A DNA stretch of 64,000 bases from CALESS01 sp964405455 (GTDB lineage Bacteria; Chloroflexota; Anaerolineae; Anaerolineales; Anaerolineaceae). The stretch covers positions 1 to 64,000 of the forward strand of contig CAYOOA010000006.1 in assembly GCA_964405455.1 (NCBI GenBank), given 5' to 3'. The notes below the pieces were generated by a model. It was not told the DNA's origin. It ran no database searches and saw only the letters and a program-made list of their open reading frames with translations. Numbering within the stretch: the stretch's first letter is position 1; the number at the start of each line of letters is the position of its first letter. The position numbers and the translations under genes are program-made. Shown one piece after another: positions 31,952 through 40,257 of this stretch.

Positions 31952-33619
31952 ATGCTCCGAAAACGCTACCGTCGTATTCTCTGGTTCTTTGCAACTGTTA
32001 CTCTTTCTTTTATATTTTGGGACATATTCCTGCCCCGGATCGGGTTGCGCCGCCTTTCGCGCCGTAATCGCCAGCAGCGTTTTCAAAAGGTTGCACACAA
32101 ATTCCGCGTCCTGGCAGTGCAAATGGGCGGGGTGATGATCAAGGTCGGGCAATTCCTCTCCGCCCGGTTGGACGTGCTGCCGCGCGAAATTACCGACGAA
32201 CTGGCCGGCCTGCAGGATGAAGTCAAACCAGAGACGTTTGAAGATATCCGCCGGGTAGCCGAAACCGAACTGGGCGCACCCCTGGGCGAGCGTTTTTTGA
32301 GTTTTGAGGAATCCCCCATGGCGGCCGCCTCCATCGGCCAGGTTCACCGGGCCACCCTGCCCGCAGAGGTTCCCGGGGAGCCTGCCGTGCGGGTGGTGGT
32401 AAAGATCCAGCGCCCGCAAATCGACCGTATTGTAGCCACCGACCTGGCTGCGCTGCGCGTAGTGGGCGGCTGGCTGATGCGCTATGAACCCATCCGGCGC
32501 CGGGTGAACGTCCCCCGCCTGGTGGAAGAGTTCAGCCGCACCACCCTGGAAGAAATCGATTACCTCCACGAGGGGAAAAACGCCGAAACCTTCGCCGCAA
32601 ATTTCAAGGACCAACCGGAAATCCGCGTGCCGGCCGTGTATTGGAAATTCACCACCCGCCAGGTTCTCACCCTGGAGGACGTGCAGGCAATCAAGATCAC
32701 CGATTATGCTGCCATCACCGCCGCCGGGGTGGATCGGGCAGAAGTTGCCCGCCGCCTGTTTGATACCTATCTCAAACAGATCTTCGAAGACCAGTTTTTT
32801 CATGCTGATCCCCATCCGGGTAACCTGTTCGTCCTCCCCCTGGATGAGACCGAGCCGGACGGCCGGCGAAAATTCCAGTTGGTTTTTGTTGATTTTGGCA
32901 TGACCGGCGATTTGCCGTCCCGCACCTACACTGCCCTGCGCGAAATCCTGATCGGCGTTGGGCTGAAGGATGTCAGCCGCATCATCCGCGCTTACCAGGC
33001 GCTGGATATCCTGCTGCCCGGGGCGGACGTCCTCCTGCTGGAAAAAGCCACCGCCCGCGTTTTTGAGCGGATGTGGGGGAAAACCGCTCCCGAACTGATG
33101 GAAATGCATCCAGCCGAGGCAGCCGCCTTTGTACAGGAGTTCAACGACCTGATCTTCGATTTACCCTTCCAGGTGCCGGAAAACCTGGTGCTGCTGGTGC
33201 GCTGCCTGGGAATCCTCTCCGGTATTTGCACCGGCCTGGATTTTGATTTCAATGTCTGGCTGAGCATTGCACCCTACGCTGAAAAGTTGGCCGGCGGCGA
33301 GGGTGGATTGAATTGGAAGTCCATCCTGGCAGAAGCGGTGGAATTCCTGCGCCTGCTTTACAGCCTGCCCCGCAAAGCAGAAACCCTGCTCCAAAAAATG
33401 GAGCAGGGCAAGTTGGAAGTACAAACACCCGTCCTGGCTGAACACACCCTCCGCCTGGAGGCCGGCGTTCGCCGCCTGACGGCAGCGGTCATTTTTACCG
33501 CTTTTCTACTGGCCGGGGTTCAACTATATCTCGGCGGTGCGCAAGGCCTGGCTGCAGCCAGCGCCGCTGGAGCTGCAGTGGCATTTCTCTGGCTGATCTT
33601 CACCCGCACCAGGCGCTGA
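31952..33619 (+). CDS. ABC1/UbiB/AarF atypical kinase-like protein
   Basis: The 555-residue product has the family signature KxGQ (MIKVGQFLSARLDVLP), the Ala-rich loop (MAAASIGQVHRA), VVVKIQRP, the catalytic loop FHADPHPGN and the DFGM metal motif. UbiB/ADCK proteins are ATPases that support ubiquinone or other isoprenoid lipid metabolism. One N-terminal and two C-terminal membrane helices are visible. The start codon follows TATAAT by 6 bases. Confidence 0.9.
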   Translation: MLRKRYRRILWFFATVTLSFIFWDIFLPRIGLRRLSRRNRQQRFQKVAHKFRVLAVQMGGVMIKVGQFLSARLDVLPREITDELAGLQDEVKPETFEDIRRVAETELGAPLGERFLSFEESPMAAASIGQVHRATLPAEVPGEPAVRVVVKIQRPQIDRIVATDLAALRVVGGWLMRYEPIRRRVNVPRLVEEFSRTTLEEIDYLHEGKNAETFAANFKDQPEIRVPAVYWKFTTRQVLTLEDVQAIKITDYAAITAAGVDRAEVARRLFDTYLKQIFEDQFFHADPHPGNLFVLPLDETEPDGRRKFQLVFVDFGMTGDLPSRTYTALREILIGVGLKDVSRIIRAYQALDILLPGADVLLLEKATARVFERMWGKTAPELMEMHPAEAAAFVQEFNDLIFDLPFQVPENLVLLVRCLGILSGICTGLDFDFNVWLSIAPYAEKLAGGEGGLNWKSILAEAVEFLRLLYSLPRKAETLLQKMEQGKLEVQTPVLAEHTLRLEAGVRRLTAAVIFTAFLLAGVQLYLGGAQGLAAASAAGAAVAFLWLIFTRTRR

Positions 33620-33620
33620 T

Positions 33621-33827
33621 TTATTTCTTCTCGATGTGGTCCAGGGCGGCATCCAGCATGGAGCGGAAGGCCAGCAGCATTTCCTTGCGGGCAGTCCGGC
33701 GCTGCTCCCGGTAGGCCGGGGGCAGGATGGCGGCCGCGGCCTCACGCATGGCACTGCGGGCAGCCTTGAGGTGCTGGCGAATTTCCTCCGCATGCGGATC
33801 TCGAGCCTGATCTTGCTGTTCGGACAT
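33621..33827 (-). CDS. Small helical hypothetical protein
   Basis: The 68-residue product from the ATG at 33827 (GGAGGTTGAT just upstream) reads MSEQQDQARDPHAEEIRQH and continues with Ala/Arg-rich helix to KK. No family was recognised. It ends 1 base from the end of the convergent UbiB gene. A role as a small cytoplasmic adaptor is only a guess. Confidence 0.6.
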   Translation of the reverse strand: MSEQQDQARDPHAEEIRQHLKAARSAMREAAAAILPPAYREQRRTARKEMLLAFRSMLDAALDHIEKK

Positions 33828-33934
33828 ATCAACCTCCATTCTTAATCTCAACAATAAATTGGCTTGTCCGCCCCTGTGGGCAGCATGCCTTTTCTTATTG
33901 TTGCACAAATTTTGGATTAGAGGAAGGGGGGAAT

Positions 33935-34603
33935 TTATCGGCTTTCGTTCAAATCAAGGCGGTAGCCTACGCCGCGCACGGTCTTGATATACACCGGGTG
34001 GCGCGGATCTTCCTCCAGCGCCTCGCGCAGCCAGCTCATGTGCACATCCAGGGTGCGCGTATCGGCCGTGTAGTTGGTGTCCCATACCTGGCTGAACAGT
34101 TCCTTGCGGTTGATTACTTCTCCCGGACGTTCCATCAAAGCCCGCAGCAGGATCACCAGGCGCGGGGTCAGGCGGGCTTGCTTGTTGCCCAGGCGGGCCA
34201 TGTGCTGCTCCACGTCCAATTGTAAGGGACCCACGGTCATCACTGCGCGCGGCTCCACCGGCAGGAGCGGACGGATGCGGTTGAGCAATTTTTGCAAAGT
34301 AAACGGCTGGATGAGGATTACATCGACTTCAAACTTATCCTGGTCGGGCAACTTCTCCCCCAGCATCAGGACCACCGGCAAACCGGGCGCCTGCTGGTGG
34401 ATGGACTGGCAAATCCGGCGGCCGGAGCTGCGCATCGAAGCGGCATCCACCAGCACCAGATGCGGACGATCCTCCGCCAGGCGCTGCATGGCTGCACTCC
34501 CGCTGGCAACGGATTCGACCAGGAAACCCTTCTTGATCAAACCGGTAACCAACGAGGCACGCTCTGTCCGCTTGCCTTCAACCAGCAGAATTTTTGCTTT
34601 CAT
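33935..34603 (-). CDS. OmpR-family winged-helix regulator with degenerate receiver
   Basis: The 222-residue product has a receiver-like domain (1-115) and a winged-helix DNA-binding domain (about 125-220, with RTLDVHMSWLREAL and YIKTVRGVGYRL). The receiver keeps the phosphoacceptor-position Asp53 but has Glu9-Gly10 instead of the acidic pair, Leu in place of the switch Thr/Ser and Gln99 in place of the conserved Lys. It may be phosphorylation-independent. There is no kinase gene beside it. TATAAG lies 4 bases before the ATG on the minus strand, too close for a clear promoter call. Confidence 0.88.
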   Translation of the reverse strand: MKAKILLVEGKRTERASLVTGLIKKGFLVESVASGSAAMQRLAEDRPHLVLVDAASMRSSGRRICQSIHQQAPGLPVVLMLGEKLPDQDKFEVDVILIQPFTLQKLLNRIRPLLPVEPRAVMTVGPLQLDVEQHMARLGNKQARLTPRLVILLRALMERPGEVINRKELFSQVWDTNYTADTRTLDVHMSWLREALEEDPRHPVYIKTVRGVGYRLDLNESR

Positions 34604-34889
34604 ACCTCTTATACCGTTTACTAATTATTCGGCCTGCAGGCCGTGAAATCCAGGGTGGTCAAGTCCTGCTTAGGGACCCGCCTGAAAAACCCAAGTTCCC
34701 TTCCCGCGTCACCCCCACATATGGTTCATGGATGAAATTTATAGGGATCGGAACAGATCAGTTTGCTTATTATACATGATTCTTAAGAAATGTGAAGTGG
34801 TTTTTTTAAGATTCGCAGTTAAGAGTTATTTATGTCCTGATTGCGATATATCTTTCATCAATCGTCAGACAAATATGGTTTAAGGTATA
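34604..34889. other. Intergenic region between the OmpR-type gene and the sortase gene
   Basis: About 290 bases. It holds a perfect 14-base palindrome, CGGCCTGCAGGCCG (34630-34643), just upstream of the regulator gene, and the palindrome TTCTTAAGAA near 34780. A TATAAT at 34886-34891 overlaps the first possible sortase start codon. The palindrome is a candidate site for autoregulation. Confidence 0.4.
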
Positions 34890-35819
34890 ATGAGACAGGA
34901 GAGGCAGCATAAGAATCCTGTGGCCCGCCGAAAACGAATGGATGACCTGACGGTTGAGGAACTGCGCTACCTGCTGATTGAGAAAAGCCGGGGAGCGCGG
35001 CAGGCCCGCCTGGCTCATTACCAGCGGACGGGGCGGGTGGTGGATGTGCGTCCCCAACTGCGCGGTGTTCCGCTCGATACCCTGCGCAGTACGCCCATCC
35101 CTGCCGGTGAAGATCCCCTCCCGGTCCCCCGCCGGCGTAAAGCCCTGGATGGTTTTCTGTTGGCCGTGGAAGTCCTGGCAGTCATCGGGCTATTGGTGGT
35201 CCTGCTGAATGGTTTCAACGTTCTGCAGGCTCTCAACCGGGAGGTTTCTGCGGCCGTCAGCGTGCCAACTGCCACACCCATCCCGGCCATCTCGGCGGTG
35301 GTACTGCCGGGCGGACATACCCCGCCCAATGCCCGCGGCGAGACCGAGTTTAACATGTCGGAGATCCCGGAACACCTGCGACCGCTGGTCAACATCCTGG
35401 CCAGCCTGCCGGTTCCCACACCCTCTCCGGAACAGGCCTACTCGATCAAGATCCCGGCCATCGGCGTGGACGCCATCATCCTGCAGGGTGATCGGCCTGA
35501 GCAACTTAACAAGGGTGTTGTCGGCCAGTCTATCGGATCGGTCAACCCCGGCCAAAAGGGCAACCTGGTTCTTTCAGCCCACAATGATGTCTACGGTGAA
35601 ATTTTCCGCCACCTGGACCAGTTGAAAAAAGGCGACGAAATAACCATTTACACCCAGGTTCGCAGCTACACCTACATTGTCCAGGGCACTCAAATCGTCC
35701 CGCCGACAGAGGTGAGCGTGATGGATCCGACTATCGACCCGGTGGTCACCCTGATTTCGTGTTATCCTTACCTGGTGGATAAGCAACGGATCGTTGTTAC
35801 CGCAATTTTGCAGGAGTGA
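34890..35819 (+). CDS. Sortase (class D-like cysteine transpeptidase)
   Basis: Sortases attach proteins to the cell surface by cutting a C-terminal motif. The 309-residue product has a basic N-terminus, one membrane helix (88-106), a Pro-rich spacer and the catalytic domain with His231 (LSAHND), Cys291 (TLISC) and Arg300 (KQR). The TLxxC motif is intact. The start is uncertain: the ATG at 34890 overlaps a TATAAT box, and GTG at 34920 or ATG at 34938 are alternatives without a clear binding site. No classical LPxTG protein is seen in the window. Confidence 0.87.
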   Translation: MRQERQHKNPVARRKRMDDLTVEELRYLLIEKSRGARQARLAHYQRTGRVVDVRPQLRGVPLDTLRSTPIPAGEDPLPVPRRRKALDGFLLAVEVLAVIGLLVVLLNGFNVLQALNREVSAAVSVPTATPIPAISAVVLPGGHTPPNARGETEFNMSEIPEHLRPLVNILASLPVPTPSPEQAYSIKIPAIGVDAIILQGDRPEQLNKGVVGQSIGSVNPGQKGNLVLSAHNDVYGEIFRHLDQLKKGDEITIYTQVRSYTYIVQGTQIVPPTEVSVMDPTIDPVVTLISCYPYLVDKQRIVVTAILQE

Positions 35820-35897
35820 GACGTTCAATTCGAGCAAAACGCACCGAAAGTCAACCTGCTTCTCTTGCAATCATTATTCTTTTAGGAGAGTGTTTGA

Positions 35898-36113
35898 ATG
35901 AGCAAGAAGTCACAGCGCAAAGTTTCCGGAATGGCAACCCCTGCCGTTCCCTCCACCCCTTCCACCCCGCGCCCGGCGGGAACCAACCGGCAGGGCCTCA
36001 GCGTGGAATTTAAGCCGGATTACACCGAGATCATCCACGATCTCAAGAATACCGGCATCCTTGCAGGCGCTTTCATCGCCGTGCTGGTCATCCTCAGCTT
36101 CTTCCTGCGCTAA
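35898..36113 (+). CDS. Small single-helix membrane protein
   Basis: The 71-residue product starts at ATG 35898 after AGGAGAGTGTTTGA. It has a basic, Pro/Thr-rich cytoplasmic N-terminus and one C-terminal membrane helix (about 50-70) ending in Arg. It lies 78 bases after the sortase gene. No family was recognised. Confidence 0.7.
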   Translation: MSKKSQRKVSGMATPAVPSTPSTPRPAGTNRQGLSVEFKPDYTEIIHDLKNTGILAGAFIAVLVILSFFLR

Positions 36114-36194
36114 TCTTTTGGGAGTAACACAACCGTCCTGGTTGTGAAGTTATATTTCTGACCAACCTCAGGTTCTTTCCATAAGGAGAAGTGT

Positions 36195-37262
36195 ATGGCA
36201 CCCATGTTTGTTCCTGGTCCGGTGGATGTGGCCCCCGAAGTATTGGCGGCCCAGGCCAAGCCAATGCTGCCTCACCGCAGCAAGGATTTTGAAGCAATTT
36301 TCAAGCGGACGGAAGAAAAAGCAAGGCAATTGTTCTACACTCAGTACCGCATCTTCCAGGGTACGCATTCCGGTTCCGGTATGCAGGAAGCCGGTGTGCG
36401 CAATCTGGCCGCCTCGACCGTCCTTGCCACCATCAACGGTGCGTTTTCCAAGCGCTGGTACGATGTGGCGGTTGCCAATGGCAAACAGGTGGATAAACTG
36501 GACGTTCCGTGGGGCGAACCCATCCTGCCCGATCAGCTTGCCACCGCCTTGAAGGCCAAGTTCTACGAAGCCGTGACTATTGTTCACAACGAGACCTCCA
36601 CGGGCGTGATGAACGACGTAAAGGCCCTCTGCGAAGTAATTCAACAGGTTAGCCCGGACACCATGATCCTGGTGGACGCCGTTTCCTCCCTGGGCGGCAC
36701 CAAGATCGAAATGGATGCCTGGGGCATCGACTTCCTGATGACCTCATCCCAGAAGTGCCTGGCCCTGCCGCCGGGTCTTTCCCTGGGCGCCGTGTCCGAC
36801 CGGGCCATGAAGAAAGCCGAAAGCGTGCCGAACCGCGGCTGGTACTTCGACTTCCTGCTGCTGGAGAAGCACCGCCTCAAAGACTCCACCCCCATGACCC
36901 CCGTCATGCCGCTCATCTTCGCCCTGGATCTGCAGCTCGACCGCATCCTGGCCGAAGGGCTGGAAGCCCGCTTTGCCCGCCATGCCGCCATGTCGCAGCG
37001 CTTTGACAGCTGGGCTGAAGCCAACGGCATGCCCGTTGTGGCTGCCCCGGCGTACCGCTCGCACACCGTCTGCACCGTGCAAAACGCCAGGGGGTGGGAT
37101 ATTTCCGCCCTGAACAAATTCCTGCTCACCAAGGGCATGCGCATCGCTAACGGCTACGGCGATTGGAAGGACAAAACCTACCGCGTGGCCACCATGGGCG
37201 AAACCCAGTTGAGCGATGTGGAAAATCTCATCGCCGCCATGGAAGAGTTCATGAAGCAGTAA
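36195..37262 (+). CDS. Class V PLP aminotransferase (alanine-glyoxylate/serine-pyruvate type)
   Basis: The 355-residue product has the fold and motifs of alanine-glyoxylate and serine-pyruvate aminotransferases: FVPGPVDV at the start, VDAVSSLGGT with the PLP-pyridine Asp, and the Schiff-base lysine in TSSQKCLALPPG. A strong AAGGAGAAG precedes the ATG. The amino donor and acceptor cannot be told from sequence alone. It is followed by a terminator. Confidence 0.9.
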   Translation: MAPMFVPGPVDVAPEVLAAQAKPMLPHRSKDFEAIFKRTEEKARQLFYTQYRIFQGTHSGSGMQEAGVRNLAASTVLATINGAFSKRWYDVAVANGKQVDKLDVPWGEPILPDQLATALKAKFYEAVTIVHNETSTGVMNDVKALCEVIQQVSPDTMILVDAVSSLGGTKIEMDAWGIDFLMTSSQKCLALPPGLSLGAVSDRAMKKAESVPNRGWYFDFLLLEKHRLKDSTPMTPVMPLIFALDLQLDRILAEGLEARFARHAAMSQRFDSWAEANGMPVVAAPAYRSHTVCTVQNARGWDISALNKFLLTKGMRIANGYGDWKDKTYRVATMGETQLSDVENLIAAMEEFMKQ

Positions 37263-37291
37263 CACTGCTCCAAATCAATCTCACATCTACG

Positions 37292-37319
37292 CGAAGGGCG
37301 GCTTCTCAGCCGCCCTTCG
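37292..37319 (+). terminator. Rho-independent terminator
   Basis: CGAAGGGCGGCT pairs with AGCCGCCCTTCG around a 4-base loop, followed by T-rich sequence. Confidence 0.8.
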
Positions 37320-37410
37320 TCATTTATTTCATATTTATCCTGAAAAAAAACGGAACTGACTGTTATTGCTTTCGGTTCCACCTTGAGATCCCTCCCCCCA
37401 GTTGGGATAT

Positions 37411-37776
37411 TTACTGCTCGGGTACATCCATGTGAAAGCGGTGCAGGATGCGGTGGGCAACTGGGGCCAGGATGATGCCGGCCACCAGGATCACGACCAG
37501 ACCGCAATACAATGCGTACAAGCCGGCAAACAGTTTGCCCCCGGCTGTGGCTGGCGGATTGACCGGTCCCATTCCACCCAACAGCATGGCGGCATTGAGA
37601 AACGCATCCAGCCAACTCAAGCCTTCCAGCGCATGATATCCGGCCATGCCGATAATCAAGGATATCGCAATCAGGCCAAGTGCCAGCAGGCCGCTGTTGG
37701 CCAGGCGCACCAGGAATTTATCGAGCGGGATGAGCGGCTGGTTGTGATGTTCAAATCGGGTGAAAATATCGTTCAC
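37411..37776 (-). CDS. Two-helix pore-loop membrane protein, possibly ion-channel related
   Basis: The 121-residue product begins at a GTG after GGGAGGTGAACC. It has a membrane helix (about 28-48), a re-entrant-looking segment AFLNAAMLLGGMGPV (58-72), a second helix (about 84-105) and a basic tail. The layout resembles a 2TM K+ channel core, but the filter-like stretch is GGMGPV rather than TVGYG. A minus-strand TATAAT (37796-37801) lies about 19 bases before the start codon. The function is not established. Confidence 0.6.
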   Translation of the reverse strand: MNDIFTRFEHHNQPLIPLDKFLVRLANSGLLALGLIAISLIIGMAGYHALEGLSWLDAFLNAAMLLGGMGPVNPPATAGGKLFAGLYALYCGLVVILVAGIILAPVAHRILHRFHMDVPEQ

Positions 37777-37922
37777 GGTTCACCTCCCAACCCCCATTAT
37801 ACAGGCTCCCGTATAACAGGCTGTCTTTCCAGTGCACCTCTTAGATAATTTCTCGCGAAAAACTCTTTATAGGTCCATGCCAGCCAGATGGAACCTTCCT
37901 GTGTCACCTTGTGTTAAAATTC

Positions 37923-37949
37923 GAGAACCGGCTGGGTAGGCCGGTTCTC
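37923..37949 (+). other. Hairpin at the 5-prime end of the pcp leader
   Basis: GAGAACCGGC pairs perfectly with GCCGGTTCTC around TGGGTAG. It begins 3 bases after a TAAAAT box (37915-37920, extended -10 form TGTTAAAAT), so it would fold at the extreme 5-prime end of the transcript. It may stabilise the mRNA or regulate what follows. Confidence 0.5.
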
Positions 37950-37969
37950 ATCTAAAGAGGAAGGAGAAG

Positions 37970-38122
37970 ATGCTGCGCTTGCGTAATCATCATAGCACGC
38001 CAAAAGCAGCTCTGCCTGACCGCAGCCCCACGCCAGCCGGGCGGTATCCCACCGATGTATCCCTGCACGGCTATCTACAAAGAAAGGATATCCAACTTGA
38101 AAATCCTGGTAACCGGCTTTGA
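37970..38122 (+). CDS. Possible small leader ORF overlapping pcp
   Basis: A 50-codon frame starts at ATG 37970 with a near-perfect binding site (AGGAAGGAGAAG) and ends at 38122, 26 bases inside the pcp gene in another frame. It reads MLRLRNHHSTPKAALPDRSP at the start. The strong binding site is better than that of pcp itself, so translation of this frame may couple to or control pcp. No homologue is known to me. Confidence 0.35.
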   Translation: MLRLRNHHSTPKAALPDRSPTPAGRYPTDVSLHGYLQRKDIQLENPGNRL

Positions 38123-38714
38123 ACCGTTCGGCGGCAGCCCAATCAACCCCTCGGAACAAGTACTGAAAAGCCTGATGGCCTATCCACCGCCCGGCCTGGG
38201 CTTAACCACGCTGGTGCTGCCGGTGGATGGCAGCCGTGCCCCCGTCCTGCTGCAATCCGCCCTGGCGGAGATCCAACCTGCTGCCGTCATTTGCCTGGGA
38301 GAAGCTGCCGGTCGCTCGGCCATTTCACTGGAGCGGGCTGCCCTCAACCTGCTTGATTACCGCATCCCCGATAATAGCGGGACCACGCTGACCGATCAGC
38401 CCATCCGTGCCGAAGGCCCCGCGGCCTACTTTTCCACCCTTCCGTTGCTCCCCATCCAATCCGCCCTGCTGGCGGCAGGCATTCCCTGCGAGCTTTCGCT
38501 GACCGCGGGGGCATACCTGTGTAACCAGGTCTTCTATACCTTGATGGATACGCTTTACCAGGCCGGTCGGCAGATCCCGGCCGGTTTCATTCACCTGCCC
38601 TCCCTGCCGGAACAGGTGGCACTGCGCAAGCAATCCCAGCCGAGCATGGCGCTGGAAGTACTGGTGCGGGCTATCCGGTTGGTTTTTGAAACCCTAACCA
38701 AAGCAGGAGAATGA
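38097..38714 (+). CDS. pcp: Pyroglutamyl-peptidase I
   Basis: The enzyme removes N-terminal pyroglutamate from peptides. The 205-residue product (TTG start at 38097, AAAGGA upstream) has LKILVTGFEPFGG at the start, the region LGEAAGRSAISLERAALNL with the catalytic Glu, Cys in TAGAYLCNQ and His in AGFIHLP. An in-frame ATG 14 codons earlier is possible, but the family normally begins at KILVTGF. It stands alone, with an unusual leader. Confidence 0.93.
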   Translation: MKILVTGFEPFGGSPINPSEQVLKSLMAYPPPGLGLTTLVLPVDGSRAPVLLQSALAEIQPAAVICLGEAAGRSAISLERAALNLLDYRIPDNSGTTLTDQPIRAEGPAAYFSTLPLLPIQSALLAAGIPCELSLTAGAYLCNQVFYTLMDTLYQAGRQIPAGFIHLPSLPEQVALRKQSQPSMALEVLVRAIRLVFETLTKAGE

Positions 38715-38729
38715 AATATACGGAACGAA

Positions 38730-40187
38730 CTATGGCACAGGTGGGAAGGGGTTGACCAGATCGCCGGAAGGATTGGCCGCGTAGAATCCGAAATAGAATA
38801 TGATATCAACAGCGATCAGTAATGCCAGCAAAGCCCAGGCCAGCCGGGGATGTTTGTTTTCCGCCAGGAAATTCAGCGGCAGGGCAATCAACCAGCAGAT
38901 GGCCGGGATCGAGACAACAAAATGGCTGCTACCGCTGGGTCCGCTGAGCAGAAAGCCACCGAGCAGGGCTGTCAGGAGAACCCAGATTACAGGCACCCAT
39001 TGCTTCTTGAAAATTGCCCACAGGAACCCCACCCCGAAGATCACGGCTGCCGGACCAAAAACCAGCGGAATGCCGGGGTGATAGAAGCCTGTATCATCCG
39101 GAAAAAAAAGGTAAGCTCCAAACGATTGCGTGAGTTGATGCCAAAAATACTGGCCGAGTGTCGCCTGCGGACCCAGGATTGCGCTGATGGCCTCAGGTGT
39201 CCAGCCCATCACGGACTGCGTCCGCGAAAAATAGGCTTCCGGATCATGCATGGCAAAAGCAACCATCGGCGCCGCCGCACACACAGCCACCGCTGCCAGC
39301 TTGCCGAGGTACACCGCCCAGCGGGTTGGCTCCTGGCGGCCTTCCTTCCACAACACCAGGACCAGGATCGCCAGCAGGATCACCCCCACCTTACTGCCGG
39401 CATAAAAATATTGGGAAAGGCCAACCGCCAGGCCGCTCAGGGCAGCCCCGCCACTCCAACGGCGGCGCCAGCCCCACAGAAACGGCCCGAGCATCAATGG
39501 TACCCACAGAGTATCCCAGATATTGTTGAGGGCAATCCGCGACCAGTGGATGCTAAAATGATAGGCCGCCATCATGAGGGCAGCAAACAAGGCTGTTTTC
39601 CGGCCAGAAAATGCCCGTACCATCCCATAAGTGGCCAACACACCCAACGTTCCCACCAGGGCGCTGATCAACCGGATACTGAGAATATGGGGGCCAAAGA
39701 GCTTGATAAATCCTGCAACTATATAATGAAAAAGAACCGGTTGAGAGACCGGCCCCGTGATAAACGGATTGATGGTTGAATAATAATTTGGAAAAACCTG
39801 GCCCATGGCAAAATCTGCCACACCCATTTCATCGACATGCAATCCGATCGGCAGAAATTCTAAATTCCACAGTCGTAGTCCGAGTGAGAAAACCAGCAAA
39901 CCAGCCAGGACCCAGAATAATTGCCGTGGCAAGGGTGAGGGTAATCGCGGTGTGAGGGCAATCATCACCCCGATCAATACTGCCAGCCAGGTCCACAGTT
40001 GCCAACCAGGCACCACGGGGTAATTGGCGTAAAGTACCGCTATAGATAGAGAGACACCTGTGCAAGCGGCTGTTACCAGGGCAATCATCGCCCGGCGTTG
40101 ATCACCAAAGATATATTTGAAGATCGACCGGATACGATTTACACCTTTTCGGAAAAAGGATCGGGGATGACCAGAAGAATAGTCCAT
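38730..40187 (-). CDS. GT39-type membrane glycosyltransferase
   Basis: The 485-residue product from ATG 40187 has about 10-12 membrane helices and the Asp-Glu motif in the first large external loop (GLHVDEMGVADF), as in the PMT/ArnT GT-C superfamily. Such enzymes move a sugar from a polyprenyl-phosphate to protein or lipid on the outside of the membrane. TATAAT (40195-40200, minus) is 7 bases before the ATG and no ribosome binding site is seen, so the mRNA may be leaderless. It is divergent from the transglycosylase-like gene. Confidence 0.85.
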   Translation of the reverse strand: MDYSSGHPRSFFRKGVNRIRSIFKYIFGDQRRAMIALVTAACTGVSLSIAVLYANYPVVPGWQLWTWLAVLIGVMIALTPRLPSPLPRQLFWVLAGLLVFSLGLRLWNLEFLPIGLHVDEMGVADFAMGQVFPNYYSTINPFITGPVSQPVLFHYIVAGFIKLFGPHILSIRLISALVGTLGVLATYGMVRAFSGRKTALFAALMMAAYHFSIHWSRIALNNIWDTLWVPLMLGPFLWGWRRRWSGGAALSGLAVGLSQYFYAGSKVGVILLAILVLVLWKEGRQEPTRWAVYLGKLAAVAVCAAAPMVAFAMHDPEAYFSRTQSVMGWTPEAISAILGPQATLGQYFWHQLTQSFGAYLFFPDDTGFYHPGIPLVFGPAAVIFGVGFLWAIFKKQWVPVIWVLLTALLGGFLLSGPSGSSHFVVSIPAICWLIALPLNFLAENKHPRLAWALLALLIAVDIIFYFGFYAANPSGDLVNPFPPVP

Positions 40188-40257
40188 TTGGATAATTATA
40201 TAACGAAAAAAATATGTTACACTATGGATCACACCATCCTGATTTAGAGGGGTCGGC

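Noticed and set aside
31493..33109. Long minus-strand open frame opposite the UbiB kinase gene
   Set aside because: It overlaps a gene with full family motifs on the other strand, its translation has no recognisable domain and is rich in His and Gly as in shadow frames of GC-rich genes.
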